NCBI GenBank assembly: GCA_030151165.1
Contig: JASLEM010000141.1
Coordinates: forward strand, 1 to 23,672
Origin: Burkholderiaceae bacterium
Lineage (GTDB): Bacteria > Pseudomonadota > Gammaproteobacteria > Burkholderiales > Burkholderiaceae
Reading direction: 5' to 3'
DNA length: 23,672 bases
Made by a program: the position numbers and the translations under genes. The notes beneath the pieces were generated by a model, which searched no databases, was not told where the DNA came from, and worked only from the letters and a program-made list of their open reading frames with translations. The first letter of the stretch is position 1; each line of letters opens with the position of its first letter. Below are positions 1 to 7,866 of this stretch, piece after piece.

Positions 1-255
1 CTGCTGGGCCTGCCCGCCGACGCGCGCGACTACGGCATCGCCGCCGACATGCTCGAGACGCTGGGCATCTCGCAGGTGCGCCTGATGACCAACAACCCGG
101 GCAAGATCGCCGGCCTGGCCGACAACGGCATCAAGGTCACCGAGCGCGTGCCGTTGCAGGTCGGCCGCAACCGACGCAACGGCGCGTACCTCGACACCAA
201 GGCCCACCGCATGGGCCACCTGTTCGACGTCCTGCGCGAGACGCCGGACGAATAG
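1..255 (+). CDS. ribA: GTP cyclohydrolase II, C-terminal part (partial, 5' end outside window)
   Basis: The frame is open from base 1 to the TAG at 253-255 and gives the last 84 residues of a RibA-type protein. Seen: the AxDYGIAADML stretch, LMTNNPGKIAGL, the ERVPLQV segment and a C-terminal YLDTKAHRMGHL. These are the conserved end of GTP cyclohydrolase II, which opens GTP in the first committed step of riboflavin synthesis in the cytoplasm. The zinc-binding cysteines and catalytic region lie before the window. An upstream fusion to a RibB domain (RibBA) cannot be excluded. A strong terminator 22 bases after the stop suggests it ends its transcript. Confidence 0.9.
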   Translation: MLGLPADARDYGIAADMLETLGISQVRLMTNNPGKIAGLADNGIKVTERVPLQVGRNRRNGAYLDTKAHRMGHLFDVLRETPDE

Positions 256-277
256 GCGTCGCCGACGCCAGCGCGAA

Positions 278-313
278 GGCGACGCACCGCAGCGCGGGCG
301 TCGCCTTTTTTTT
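278..313 (+). terminator. Intrinsic terminator after ribA
   Basis: Perfect 8-bp stem GGCGACGC (278-285) and GCGTCGCC (298-305) around a 12-base loop, followed by eight T (306-313). Two A before the stem can extend it. It sits 22 bases after the ribA stop. The other strand lacks a T tract after the stem, so it should act on + strand transcription only. Confidence 0.92.
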
Positions 314-355
314 GCTCGCGGCGGCGCTTCACGACGCCGGCGCCGCGTCGCTCGA

Positions 356-1462
356 TCAGGCCGCGACGGCCTCCGCGTGGAACGGGTAGTCGGTGTAGCC
401 GACCTCCGTGCCGCCGAAGAAGCTCGGGCGGTCGTAGGCGTTCAGCGGCAGGTTGCGACGCAGGCGTTCCGGCAGGTCGGGGTTGGCGATGAAGTCGCGG
501 CCGAAGGCCACGAAGTCGGCGTCGCCCGCCGCGATGATCGCTTCCGCCGAGGCGCCCTTGAAGCCGCCGGCCGCGATGATCGTGCCCGGGTAGTGCTTGC
601 GGATCAGCTGCGCGGCCACCGGCGCCGGGTTGGCGTTCTCGTCATCCACGTTGCCGAGCACGCGCGGCTCGATCAGGTGGATGTAGGCGAGGTCGCGCCG
701 GGCGAGCTGCTGCGCGACGTACGTGAACAGGCCTTCCGGGTCGCTGTCGGACATGTCGCCCCACGAGCCGCTCGGGCCCAGGCGCACGGCCACGCGGTGG
801 CTGCCCCACACGGCGGTCACGGCGTCGACGGCCTCGAGCAGGAAGCGGCTGCGGTTCTCCCACGAGCCGCCGTAGAGGTCGGTGCGATGGTTGCTGCCGT
901 CCTGCAGGAACTGGTCGAACAGGTAGCCGTTGGCGGCGTGCAGCTCGATGCCGTCGAAGCCCGCCTCGATGCCGCGCTTCGCGGCGCTGCGGAAACTCTC
1001 GACGAGGCCCTGGATCTCGTCGATCGTCAGCGCGCGGTTGGGCGTGTTGGGCACCCACCCGGCGGTCGTGTACGCGACGCCGCCGTGCGGGATCTCCGAC
1101 GGGCCGACCGGCTGGCCGCCGTCCGGCTGCACGTCGACGTTCGACTGGCGGCCGGCGTGGTACAGCTGCAGGAAGATCTTCGCGCCCTTGGCATGCACGG
1201 CGTCGGTGACGAGCTTCCAGCCGGCGATCTGGCCGTCCTCGTACAGGCCCGGCGCGCCGAGGTAGCCGTTGCCGTTCGGCGCGGCGATGGTCGCCTCGCC
1301 GACGAGGAAGCCGCCTTCCGAGGCGCGCTGCCCGTAGTACTCGGCCATCAACGGGCCGGGCCTGGCGCCGGCTTCGGCGCGCATGCGGGTGAGCGGCGCC
1401 AGGACGACGCGGTGCGAGAAGGTGAAGGGGCCCAGCCGGGCGGCGGTGAAGAGCTTGGACAT
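356..1462 (-). CDS. nemA: NADH:flavin oxidoreductase / Old Yellow Enzyme family, NemA-like alkene reductase
   Basis: 368 residues, the normal size for a NemA/OYE-type FMN-dependent ene-reductase; the family reduces activated C=C bonds, N-ethylmaleimide or nitro groups with NAD(P)H. Seen: N-terminal RVVLAPLTRMRAE, LQLYHAGRQSN near residue 99, and the active-site pattern ELHAANGYLFDQFLQ. The substrate-binding pair is H175 and N178 (H/N type; E. coli NemA has H/H) and the likely proton donor is Y180. The FMN phosphate region GGF...AFGRDFIANPDLPERL and the C-terminal GYTDYPF follow. I chose the start at 1462 (MSKLF): GGAG lies 7-8 bases upstream and homology begins there; an open extension to 1525 looks non-coding. 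Divergent from the efflux operon, so both could answer electrophilic stress (inference). Confidence 0.93.
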   Translation of the reverse strand: MSKLFTAARLGPFTFSHRVVLAPLTRMRAEAGARPGPLMAEYYGQRASEGGFLVGEATIAAPNGNGYLGAPGLYEDGQIAGWKLVTDAVHAKGAKIFLQLYHAGRQSNVDVQPDGGQPVGPSEIPHGGVAYTTAGWVPNTPNRALTIDEIQGLVESFRSAAKRGIEAGFDGIELHAANGYLFDQFLQDGSNHRTDLYGGSWENRSRFLLEAVDAVTAVWGSHRVAVRLGPSGSWGDMSDSDPEGLFTYVAQQLARRDLAYIHLIEPRVLGNVDDENANPAPVAAQLIRKHYPGTIIAAGGFKGASAEAIIAAGDADFVAFGRDFIANPDLPERLRRNLPLNAYDRPSFFGGTEVGYTDYPFHAEAVAA

Positions 1463-1885
1463 GAGGGACTCCGTGGGTGAAGCTGGCCGGCGGGTCGCAG
1501 ACGCTGCGACGAAGTTCCTGGCCATGCGTTCAATGTAGGAGTCGGTGCCGCGAAGAAAAATGGCCTGGCGCGCGCAACACTCCGGCCACGGCCGTCCGCA
1601 ATCGCGGCGCGGCGCGACGCCCGTGCGAGCCGCACGCCGGTGCCCGCGCCGCGCGCACCCGGAAACGATCGCCCCTGGCCAAAAGACCAGGGCCGGACAA
1701 CCCCACCGGCCTATCGTTGCGCCGTTTTCGTACTAGCGCCGGACGCCGGAAACGGTGAGCATGTGCACGAGCGCGTCGAACCGGCCCCAGAGCCCGTCGA
1801 CGCATTCGCGTTCGCGTTCGTGTTCGTGTTTCCGTCAACGTCAACGTCCGCGCCCACGCCCCCGTCCACCCCAACGAGAGATGGC
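1463..1885. other. Intergenic region between nemA-like gene and efflux operon
   Basis: 423 bases with no convincing gene. A frame continuous with the adaptor is open from about 1640, but its translation is low-complexity and the lipoprotein signal peptide starts only at 1886. Contents seen: an inverted repeat CCCTGG (1673-1678) / CCAGGG (1687-1692) around an A-rich loop; an imperfect inverted repeat CCGTTTTC (1722-1729) / GGAAACGG (1748-1755); and the hexanucleotide repeat at 1805-1852. No clear -35/-10 pair was found for either direction, although the operon promoter must lie here. Confidence 0.6.
1805..1852 (+). repeat. Hexanucleotide tandem repeat upstream of efflux adaptor
   Basis: Eight six-base units in register: TTCGCG twice, TTCGTG twice, TTTCCG, TCAACG twice, TCCGCG. 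It ends 33 bases before the adaptor ATG, so it probably lies in the 5' leader. The units form identical neighbouring pairs, as expected from slippage or stepwise duplication. Length change in sixes would alter spacing without shifting a frame. Confidence 0.75.
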
Positions 1886-3091
1886 ATGACACACACCCCC
1901 GCGCCCGCCCTCCGAAGCCGCCGCGAGATCGCCACCGCCTGGCGGATCGCCGTGCTCACCCTCGTCGCCGCCGCGTCGCTGTCGATCGCGGGCTGCGGCG
2001 CCGACGCCGAAGCGCAGGGCGGGCCGCCCAAGGGGCCGGCCGTCAGCGTCTCGCCCGTGGTGCAGCGCCGGGTGTTCGACAGCGAGGAGTTCAGCGGGCG
2101 CCTCGAGGCGCCGGACTACGTGGAGCTGCGCGCCCGCGTCTCCGGCACGATCGACGAGGTGCATTTCGTCGACGGCGCACTCGTGCACAAGGGCGACGTG
2201 CTGTTCACGATCGACCCGCGGCCGTTCGAGGCCGAGGTCGCGCGGCAGACGGCGGTGCTCGCGTCGACGAAGGCACGCGCCGAGCTGGCGACGAGCGAGC
2301 TGGCGCGCTCGAAGACGCTGCTCGCGGAGCAGGCGTCGTCGAAGCAGGAGTTCGACGAGTTCACCGCCACCGCGCGCACCTCGCAGGCCGACTACGCCGC
2401 GGCGCAAGCCGCGCTGCAGGTCGCGAAGCTGAACCTCGAGTACACCGAGGTGCGGGCGCCGATCACGGGGCGGGCCTCGCGCGCCAACATCACGCTCGGC
2501 AACCTCGTGAACTCGGAGTCGCTGCTGACCTCCATCACCAGCGTCTCGCGCACCTATGCCTACTTCGACGCCAGCGAGCAGAGCTACCTGCGCCTGCGCG
2601 CGCAGACCGCCGGCGGCGCGGTGCCGAAGGTGCGTCTCGGGCTCGCCAACGAGACCGGCTTCCCGCACGAAGGCCAGCTCGACTTCGTCGACAACCGCCT
2701 GAACCCGCAGACTGGCGCGATCCGCCTGCGCGCGAGCTTCGACAACTCGAAGGGCCTCTACACGCCGGGCCTCGCCGCGCACGTGAGCCTCGAGAGCCCG
2801 CAGCAGTACGACGCGGTGATGGTGCCCGAGCGCGCCATCGGCACCGACCAGTCGAAGAAGTACGTCTACGTCGTCGCCGACGACGGCAAGCCGCAGTTCC
2901 GCGAGATCGTGCCCGGCGCGCTGTTCGACGGCATGCGCGTCGTGAAGAACGGCAGCGTCAAGCCCGGCGAGAACGTGATCGTCGAAGGGCTGCTGCGCGT
3001 CGTGCCGGGCATCACCGTCACGCCGCAGGTGCTCAAGGTCGACGCCAAGGGCCTGCCGATCTTCCCGCCCCCGGCCGGCGCCAAGAGCTGA
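1886..3091 (+). CDS. mexE: RND efflux periplasmic adaptor lipoprotein, MexE-like
   Basis: 401 residues, membrane fusion protein of a tripartite efflux pump, linking the inner membrane pump to the outer membrane channel. Seen: a lipoprotein signal with hydrophobic core at 21-33 and lipobox SIAG-C37. Then come the MexE-like SGRLEAPDYVELRARVSG, the lipoyl/hairpin entry VHKGDVLFTIDPRPFEAEV, a coiled-coil hairpin, the lipoyl return EVRAPITGRASRA, and the beta-barrel with FDNRLNPQTGAIRLRA-type sequence. The start at 1886 places the signal peptide at the N-terminus; GAGAG lies a few bases upstream. It is followed after 12 bases by the pump gene, so one operon. The match to MexE of Pseudomonas MexEF-OprN is judged by recalled family sequence; substrates are not deducible. 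Confidence 0.93.
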   Translation: MTHTPAPALRSRREIATAWRIAVLTLVAAASLSIAGCGADAEAQGGPPKGPAVSVSPVVQRRVFDSEEFSGRLEAPDYVELRARVSGTIDEVHFVDGALVHKGDVLFTIDPRPFEAEVARQTAVLASTKARAELATSELARSKTLLAEQASSKQEFDEFTATARTSQADYAAAQAALQVAKLNLEYTEVRAPITGRASRANITLGNLVNSESLLTSITSVSRTYAYFDASEQSYLRLRAQTAGGAVPKVRLGLANETGFPHEGQLDFVDNRLNPQTGAIRLRASFDNSKGLYTPGLAAHVSLESPQQYDAVMVPERAIGTDQSKKYVYVVADDGKPQFREIVPGALFDGMRVVKNGSVKPGENVIVEGLLRVVPGITVTPQVLKVDAKGLPIFPPPAGAKS

Positions 3092-3103
3092 GGAGCCGCG
3101 AGC

Positions 3104-6100
3104 ATGGACATCTCACGCTTCTTCATCGACCGCCCGCGCTTCGCCGGCGTCATCTCGATCTTCATCTTCCTGGTCGGCCTGCTGGCGATGTTCCGCCTGC
3201 CGATCTCGGAGTATCCGGACGTCGCGCCGCCGCAGGTCGTGGTGCGTGCGCAATACCCGGGCGCCAACCCGCGCGTGATCTCGGAGACGGTGGCGACGCC
3301 GCTCGAGGAGCAGATCAACGGCGTGGACGACATGCTGTACTACGAGTCGCAGGCCGCGGCCGACGGCAGCCTGACGCTGACCGTGACGTTCCGCATCGGC
3401 ACCAATCCGGAAGTCGCCGAGACCAACGTGCAGAACCGCATCACGCGCGCGCTGCCGCGCGTGCCCGACGTCGTGCGCCAGATCGGCGTGACGACCGAGA
3501 AGTCGAGCCCGAACCTGACGATGGTGGTCCACCTCGTGAGCCCGGACAACTCGCGCGACGCGCTGTACCTGCGCAACTACGGCGCGATCAACGTGCGCGA
3601 CGACCTGCTGCGCATCCCCGGCATGGGCTCGGTGGTGCTGTTCGGCGGCGGCGACTACGCGATGCGGATCTGGCTCGACCCGAACAAGCTCTCGGCGCGC
3701 GGCATCACGACGTCCGAGGTGATCGCGGCGATCCGCGAGCAGAACGCGCAGGTCGCGGCCGGCACGGTCGGCGCGTCGCCCGCGCCGAAGGGCACGGAGT
3801 TCCAGCTCGCGGTCAACACGCAGGGCCGCCTGACGACGCCCGAGGAGTTCGAGGACATCATCGTCCGCACCGACACCTCCACCACCGGCCTGATCCGCCT
3901 GCGCGACCTGGGCCGCGCGGAGATCGCGGCGGATTCGTACTCGGTACGCAGCCTGCTGAACAACAAGGAAGCCGCCGCGATCGCGATCTTCCAGGCGCCG
4001 GGCTCCAACGCGCTCGAGATCTCGAAGGCCGTGCGCAAGAAGATGGAGGAGTTCAAGGCCGACTTCCCGCAAGGTGTCGACTACGACATCGTCTACGACC
4101 CGACGCGCTTCGTGCAGACCTCGATCGAGAAGGTCGTCCACACGCTGATCGAGGCCGTGCTGCTGGTCGTGCTCGTCGTCATCATCTTCCTGCAGACCTG
4201 GCGCGCGTCCATCATCCCGCTGCTGGCGGTGCCGGTGTCGATCGTCGGCACGTTCGCGTTCCTGCAGGTGCTCGGGTACTCAATCAACACGCTGACGCTG
4301 TTCGGGCTCGTGCTGGCCATCGGCATCGTGGTGGACGACGCGATCGTGGTGGTCGAGAACGCCGAACGCAACGTCGCGACGGGCCTGAGCCCGCACGACG
4401 CCACCGTCAAGGCGATGCGCGAGGTCTCGGGGCCGATCGTCGCGATCGCGCTAGTGCTGTGCTCGGTGTTCCTGCCGCTCGCGTTCGTGCCCGGCTTCAC
4501 GGGCCAGTTCTACAAGCAGTTCGCGGTGACGATCGCGATCAGCGCGGTGATCTCGGCGTTCAACTCGCTGACGCTGTCGCCCGCGCTGTGCGCCATCCTG
4601 CTGCAGCCGCACGGCGCGAAGAAGGACGCGCTGACGCGCGGCATGGACCGCGTGCTCGGCGGCTTCTTCGGCTGGTTCAACGGCTGGTTCGCGCGCCGCA
4701 GCGAAGGCTACGGCCGCAGCGTCGGTGCGATCGTGCACCGCAAGTCGCTCGCGATGGTCGTCTACGCCGTGCTGCTCGCGCTCACCGCGCTGCTGTTCGT
4801 GCGCCTGCCCGAGGGCTTCGTGCCGCAGCCGGACAAGCAGTACCTGGTCGGCATCGTGCAACTGCCGGCCGGCGCGACGCTCGAGCGCACCGAGGCCGTC
4901 GTGCGCCAGATGAGCACGATCGCCAAGACGGTGCCCGGCATCATCAACGCGGTCGAATTCCCCGGCCTGTCGATCGCCGGCTTCTCGGCGGCGCCGAACG
5001 AGGGCGTCGTGTTCTTCGGCCTCGACGACTTCGAGAAGCGCGAGTCGCGCAGCCTGTCCAAGGGCGCGATCCTGGGCAAGGTCAACGGCGCGATCCAGCA
5101 GATCCAGGGCGCGCGGATGTTCGTCGTCGCGCCGCCGCCGGTCGACGGCATCGGCAACTCCGGCGGCTTCAAGCTGCAGGTGGAGGACCGCGGCGACCTC
5201 GGCGAACAGGCGCTGTTCGGCGCGACCTGGGGCGTGCTGGGGCAGGTCTACGGCAATCCGAAATCGAGCATCAGCACGCCGTACTCGACCTACGACATCA
5301 ACGTGCCGCAGCTCTACGCCGACGTCGACCGCACCCGCGCCAAGCAGATGGGCGTGAGCCTGGGCGACATCTACGACACGATGCAGGTCTACCTCGGCTC
5401 GCTGTACGTCAACGACTTCAACCGCTTCGGCAAGACCTACCAGGTCGTCGTGCAGGCCGACTCGCCGTACCGCGCGGACGCCCAGTCGATCGGCCAGCTG
5501 AAGACGCGCAACGCGGCGGGCGACATGGTGCCGCTCGACGCGCTGCTGAAGGTCAGCCCGACCTTCGGCCCGACGCGCGTGACGCGCTACAACGGCTACC
5601 CGTCCGCCGACATCAACGGGGCGTCCGCGCAGGGCTTCTCGTCCGGCCAGTCCGAGGCCGAGATCGAGGCGCTGCTGAAGAAGACGCTGCCGCGCGGCAT
5701 GACGTTCGAGTGGTCGCAGCTCACGTACCAGGACCGGCTGACGCGCGACATCACCTTCCCCGGCACGAAGGCGCAGGTGCCGATCCTCGCCGCGGTGATG
5801 ATGATCGCGGTGCTGCTCGTCGTGCTCGTGCTCGCCGCGCAGTACGAGAGCTGGACGCTGCCGCTCGCGATCGTGCTGATCGTGCCGATGTGCGTGCTCG
5901 CGGCGCTGTTCGGCGTCTGGGTCTCGCACTTCCCGCCGTTCAACCAGCCGGGCGACCTCAACATCTTCACGCAGGTCGCACTCGTCGTGCTGGTCGGCCT
6001 CGCGTGCAAGAACGCGATCCTGATCGTCGAGTTCGCGAAGGAGCTGGAGGACTCGGGCGAGGACCTGTTCGCCGCCATCGTGCACGCCGGCCGCATGCGG

Positions 6101-6361
6101 CTGCGCCCGATCCTGATGACCTCGATCGCGTTCTGCGCGGGCGTGCTGCCGCTGATCTTCGGCACCGGCGCCGGCAGCGAGATGCGCCAGGCCATGGGCA
6201 TCGCGGTGTTCTCCGGCATGCTGGGCGTGACGCTGTTCGGCATCTTCCTCACGCCGGTCTTCTACGTGCTGCTGCGCCTGCGGCGCGCACGCCGGCTCGG
6301 ACGCGTCGGCACCGCCGGCGCGCCGATCGCGACGGCCATCCCGGGAGACGCGCATGTCTGA
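3104..6361 (+). CDS. mexF: RND multidrug efflux pump, MexF-like (HAE1 family)
   Basis: 1085 residues, full-length inner membrane proton/drug antiporter of the AcrB/MexF type with twelve expected membrane helices and two large periplasmic loops. Seen: N-terminal FFIDRPRFAGVISIFIF, PISEYPDVAPPQVVV, the ATPLEEQINGVDDMLY segment, and TEKSSPNLTMVVHL. The proton relay pair D411-D412 lies in TM4 (GIVVDDAIVVVEN) and K969 in TM10 (ACKNAILIVEF). AGGAG about nine bases upstream supports the ATG. The sequence resembles MexF more than AcrB (SPNLTMVVHLVSP, DMLYYESQAA). Its last eight bases overlap the outer membrane channel gene, implying translational coupling. Confidence 0.96.
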   Translation: MDISRFFIDRPRFAGVISIFIFLVGLLAMFRLPISEYPDVAPPQVVVRAQYPGANPRVISETVATPLEEQINGVDDMLYYESQAAADGSLTLTVTFRIGTNPEVAETNVQNRITRALPRVPDVVRQIGVTTEKSSPNLTMVVHLVSPDNSRDALYLRNYGAINVRDDLLRIPGMGSVVLFGGGDYAMRIWLDPNKLSARGITTSEVIAAIREQNAQVAAGTVGASPAPKGTEFQLAVNTQGRLTTPEEFEDIIVRTDTSTTGLIRLRDLGRAEIAADSYSVRSLLNNKEAAAIAIFQAPGSNALEISKAVRKKMEEFKADFPQGVDYDIVYDPTRFVQTSIEKVVHTLIEAVLLVVLVVIIFLQTWRASIIPLLAVPVSIVGTFAFLQVLGYSINTLTLFGLVLAIGIVVDDAIVVVENAERNVATGLSPHDATVKAMREVSGPIVAIALVLCSVFLPLAFVPGFTGQFYKQFAVTIAISAVISAFNSLTLSPALCAILLQPHGAKKDALTRGMDRVLGGFFGWFNGWFARRSEGYGRSVGAIVHRKSLAMVVYAVLLALTALLFVRLPEGFVPQPDKQYLVGIVQLPAGATLERTEAVVRQMSTIAKTVPGIINAVEFPGLSIAGFSAAPNEGVVFFGLDDFEKRESRSLSKGAILGKVNGAIQQIQGARMFVVAPPPVDGIGNSGGFKLQVEDRGDLGEQALFGATWGVLGQVYGNPKSSISTPYSTYDINVPQLYADVDRTRAKQMGVSLGDIYDTMQVYLGSLYVNDFNRFGKTYQVVVQADSPYRADAQSIGQLKTRNAAGDMVPLDALLKVSPTFGPTRVTRYNGYPSADINGASAQGFSSGQSEAEIEALLKKTLPRGMTFEWSQLTYQDRLTRDITFPGTKAQVPILAAVMMIAVLLVVLVLAAQYESWTLPLAIVLIVPMCVLAALFGVWVSHFPPFNQPGDLNIFTQVALVVLVGLACKNAILIVEFAKELEDSGEDLFAAIVHAGRMRLRPILMTSIAFCAGVLPLIFGTGAGSEMRQAMGIAVFSGMLGVTLFGIFLTPVFYVLLRLRRARRLGRVGTAGAPIATAIPGDAHV

Positions 6362-6389
6362 TCGCCTGTCTGACCGCTTGTCTGACCAT
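6354..6389 (+). repeat. Three 12-base repeats at the start of the outer membrane factor gene
   Basis: Units ATGTCTGATCGC, CTGTCTGACCGC and TTGTCTGACCAT follow each other. Each starts with an NTG codon and the first contains the pump gene's TGA in the other frame. They lengthen the n-region of the signal peptide. Confidence 0.7.
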
Positions 6390-7838
6390 CAGGCACGCTT
6401 CGCCCTCACGGCTCTGGCCGCGGCCCTCGCGACGATCGCGGGCTGCGCCGTCGGCCCCGACTACAAGACGCCGAAGGTCGCGCTCGACCCCGGCTTCGTC
6501 AGCGCGGGCTCGACCGTCGTCAACGCCAACGCGCCGGCGGCCGACATCGTCACGTTCTGGCGCGGCTTCGGCGACCCGGTGCTGACGCAGCTCGTCGAGC
6601 GCGCGATCGCCGCGAACTACGACGTGCGCATCGCGCGGGCGCACCTGCGCGAGTCGCGCGCAGAGCTCGCGGGCGCGACGGCCGACGAGCTGCCCGAGCT
6701 CGACGCCGCCGGCAGTGCCGGCCGCGCGCTGCAGCCGAAATACCTCTACCCCGACCTGACGCGCGGCCAGCGCACCGGCAACGCGTTCGACGGCCACTTC
6801 ATCGCGAACTGGGAGCTCGACTTCTGGGGCAAGAACCGCCGCGCGGCGGAGTCGGCGGCGGCGCAGGTCGACGCGTCCGAGGCCGGCGTGCACGCGGCGC
6901 GCACGATCGTCGTCGCGGAGGTCGCGGACACCTACCTCGAGCTGCGCGGCCTGCAGGCGCGCTACGAGGTCGCGCGGCAATCGCTCGACAACCAGAAGCA
7001 GACGCTGCAGCTCACCAACCACCGGCTCGACGCCGGCCGCGGCACGCAACTGGACGTCGCGCGCGCCGCGAGCCTGTTCGACGCGACCGAGGCGACGCTG
7101 CCCGTGCTGCAGACCGCGATCGAACACGACGCCTACCGGCTCGCGACGCTGACGGCGCAGCCGCCGCGCGCCGTGATGGCCCAGCTCGCCGCCGCGCAGC
7201 CGCTGCCGAGCCTGCCCGTCACCAACCTCGCCGCGCTGCCGCTCGGCACGCCCGAGCAGATGCTGCGGCGGCGGCCCGACCTGATCGTCGCCGAGCGCCA
7301 GCTGGCCTCCGCGACGGCCGACGTCGGCGTCGCCACCGCCGACCTGTTCCCGCGCTTCAGCTTCACCGGCACGATCGGCTTCGCGACCAACCGCACGTCG
7401 CAGTTCGGCAAGCGCGATTCGGACGAGTGGTCGTACGGCGCCGGGCTCGTCTGGCCGGTGCTCGACTTCGGCCGCGTGCGCTCGCACATCCACGCGAACG
7501 AGGCCGTGGCCGACGAGGCGCTCGCACGCTACGAGCAGACGGTCGCGACGGCGCTCGAGGAGACCGAGGGCTCGCTGTCGCAGTTCACGCGCAGCGCGAA
7601 CCAGGCCGAGCGGCTGGCGAGCGCGACGCGCAACGCGCAGGAGGCGGCGCGGCTGTCGCGGCTGCGCTTCAACGCGGGCTCGGTCGACCTGCTGGTCGTG
7701 CTCGACGCCGAACGCCAGGCGCTCGCGACGCAGGACACGCTGGTGCAGGCGCAGGTCGGCCAGGCGACCGCGCTCGTGGGCGTGTACCGCGCGATCGGCG
7801 GCGGCTGGGATCCGGCGTCGCTGGTCGCGGCGCGGTAA
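6354..7838 (+). CDS. RND efflux outer membrane factor lipoprotein, NodT/OprN family
   Basis: 494 residues, usual for a TolC-like outer membrane channel of the NodT lipoprotein family, completing the pump with the two genes before it. Seen: a signal peptide ending in the lipobox TIAG-C31, followed by the characteristic AVGPDYKTP. Long helical segments with the family's internal repeat follow, such as ELDFWGKNRRAAESA, TYLELRGLQARYEVA, LRRRPDLIVAERQLASA and GLVWPVLDFGRVRSHI. The ATG overlaps the end of the pump gene (8 bases). The first 36 bases are three near-copies of a 12-base unit encoding MSDRLSDRLSDH, an unusual hydrophilic leader before the signal core. Convergent with the kinase gene downstream, only 28 bases away. 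Confidence 0.94.
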   Translation: MSDRLSDRLSDHQARFALTALAAALATIAGCAVGPDYKTPKVALDPGFVSAGSTVVNANAPAADIVTFWRGFGDPVLTQLVERAIAANYDVRIARAHLRESRAELAGATADELPELDAAGSAGRALQPKYLYPDLTRGQRTGNAFDGHFIANWELDFWGKNRRAAESAAAQVDASEAGVHAARTIVVAEVADTYLELRGLQARYEVARQSLDNQKQTLQLTNHRLDAGRGTQLDVARAASLFDATEATLPVLQTAIEHDAYRLATLTAQPPRAVMAQLAAAQPLPSLPVTNLAALPLGTPEQMLRRRPDLIVAERQLASATADVGVATADLFPRFSFTGTIGFATNRTSQFGKRDSDEWSYGAGLVWPVLDFGRVRSHIHANEAVADEALARYEQTVATALEETEGSLSQFTRSANQAERLASATRNAQEAARLSRLRFNAGSVDLLVVLDAERQALATQDTLVQAQVGQATALVGVYRAIGGGWDPASLVAAR

Positions 7839-7866
7839 GGCGGCGGAACGCGGCGCGCGGGCGCGC

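Noticed and set aside
1640..1885. N-terminal extension of the efflux adaptor by 82 residues
   Set aside because: The translation is low-complexity (FAFAFVFVF, STSTS) and would bury the lipoprotein signal peptide in the middle of the protein.
4451..6585. Long frames on both strands inside the pump gene (634 and 708 codons)
   Set aside because: Arg/Ala/Asp-rich translations without domains, fully inside mexF, which is unmistakable in its own frame.
7839..7866. GC hairpin GCGCGC-GG-GCGCGC between the channel and kinase genes as a bidirectional terminator
   Set aside because: The loop would be only two bases and no T tract follows on either strand.
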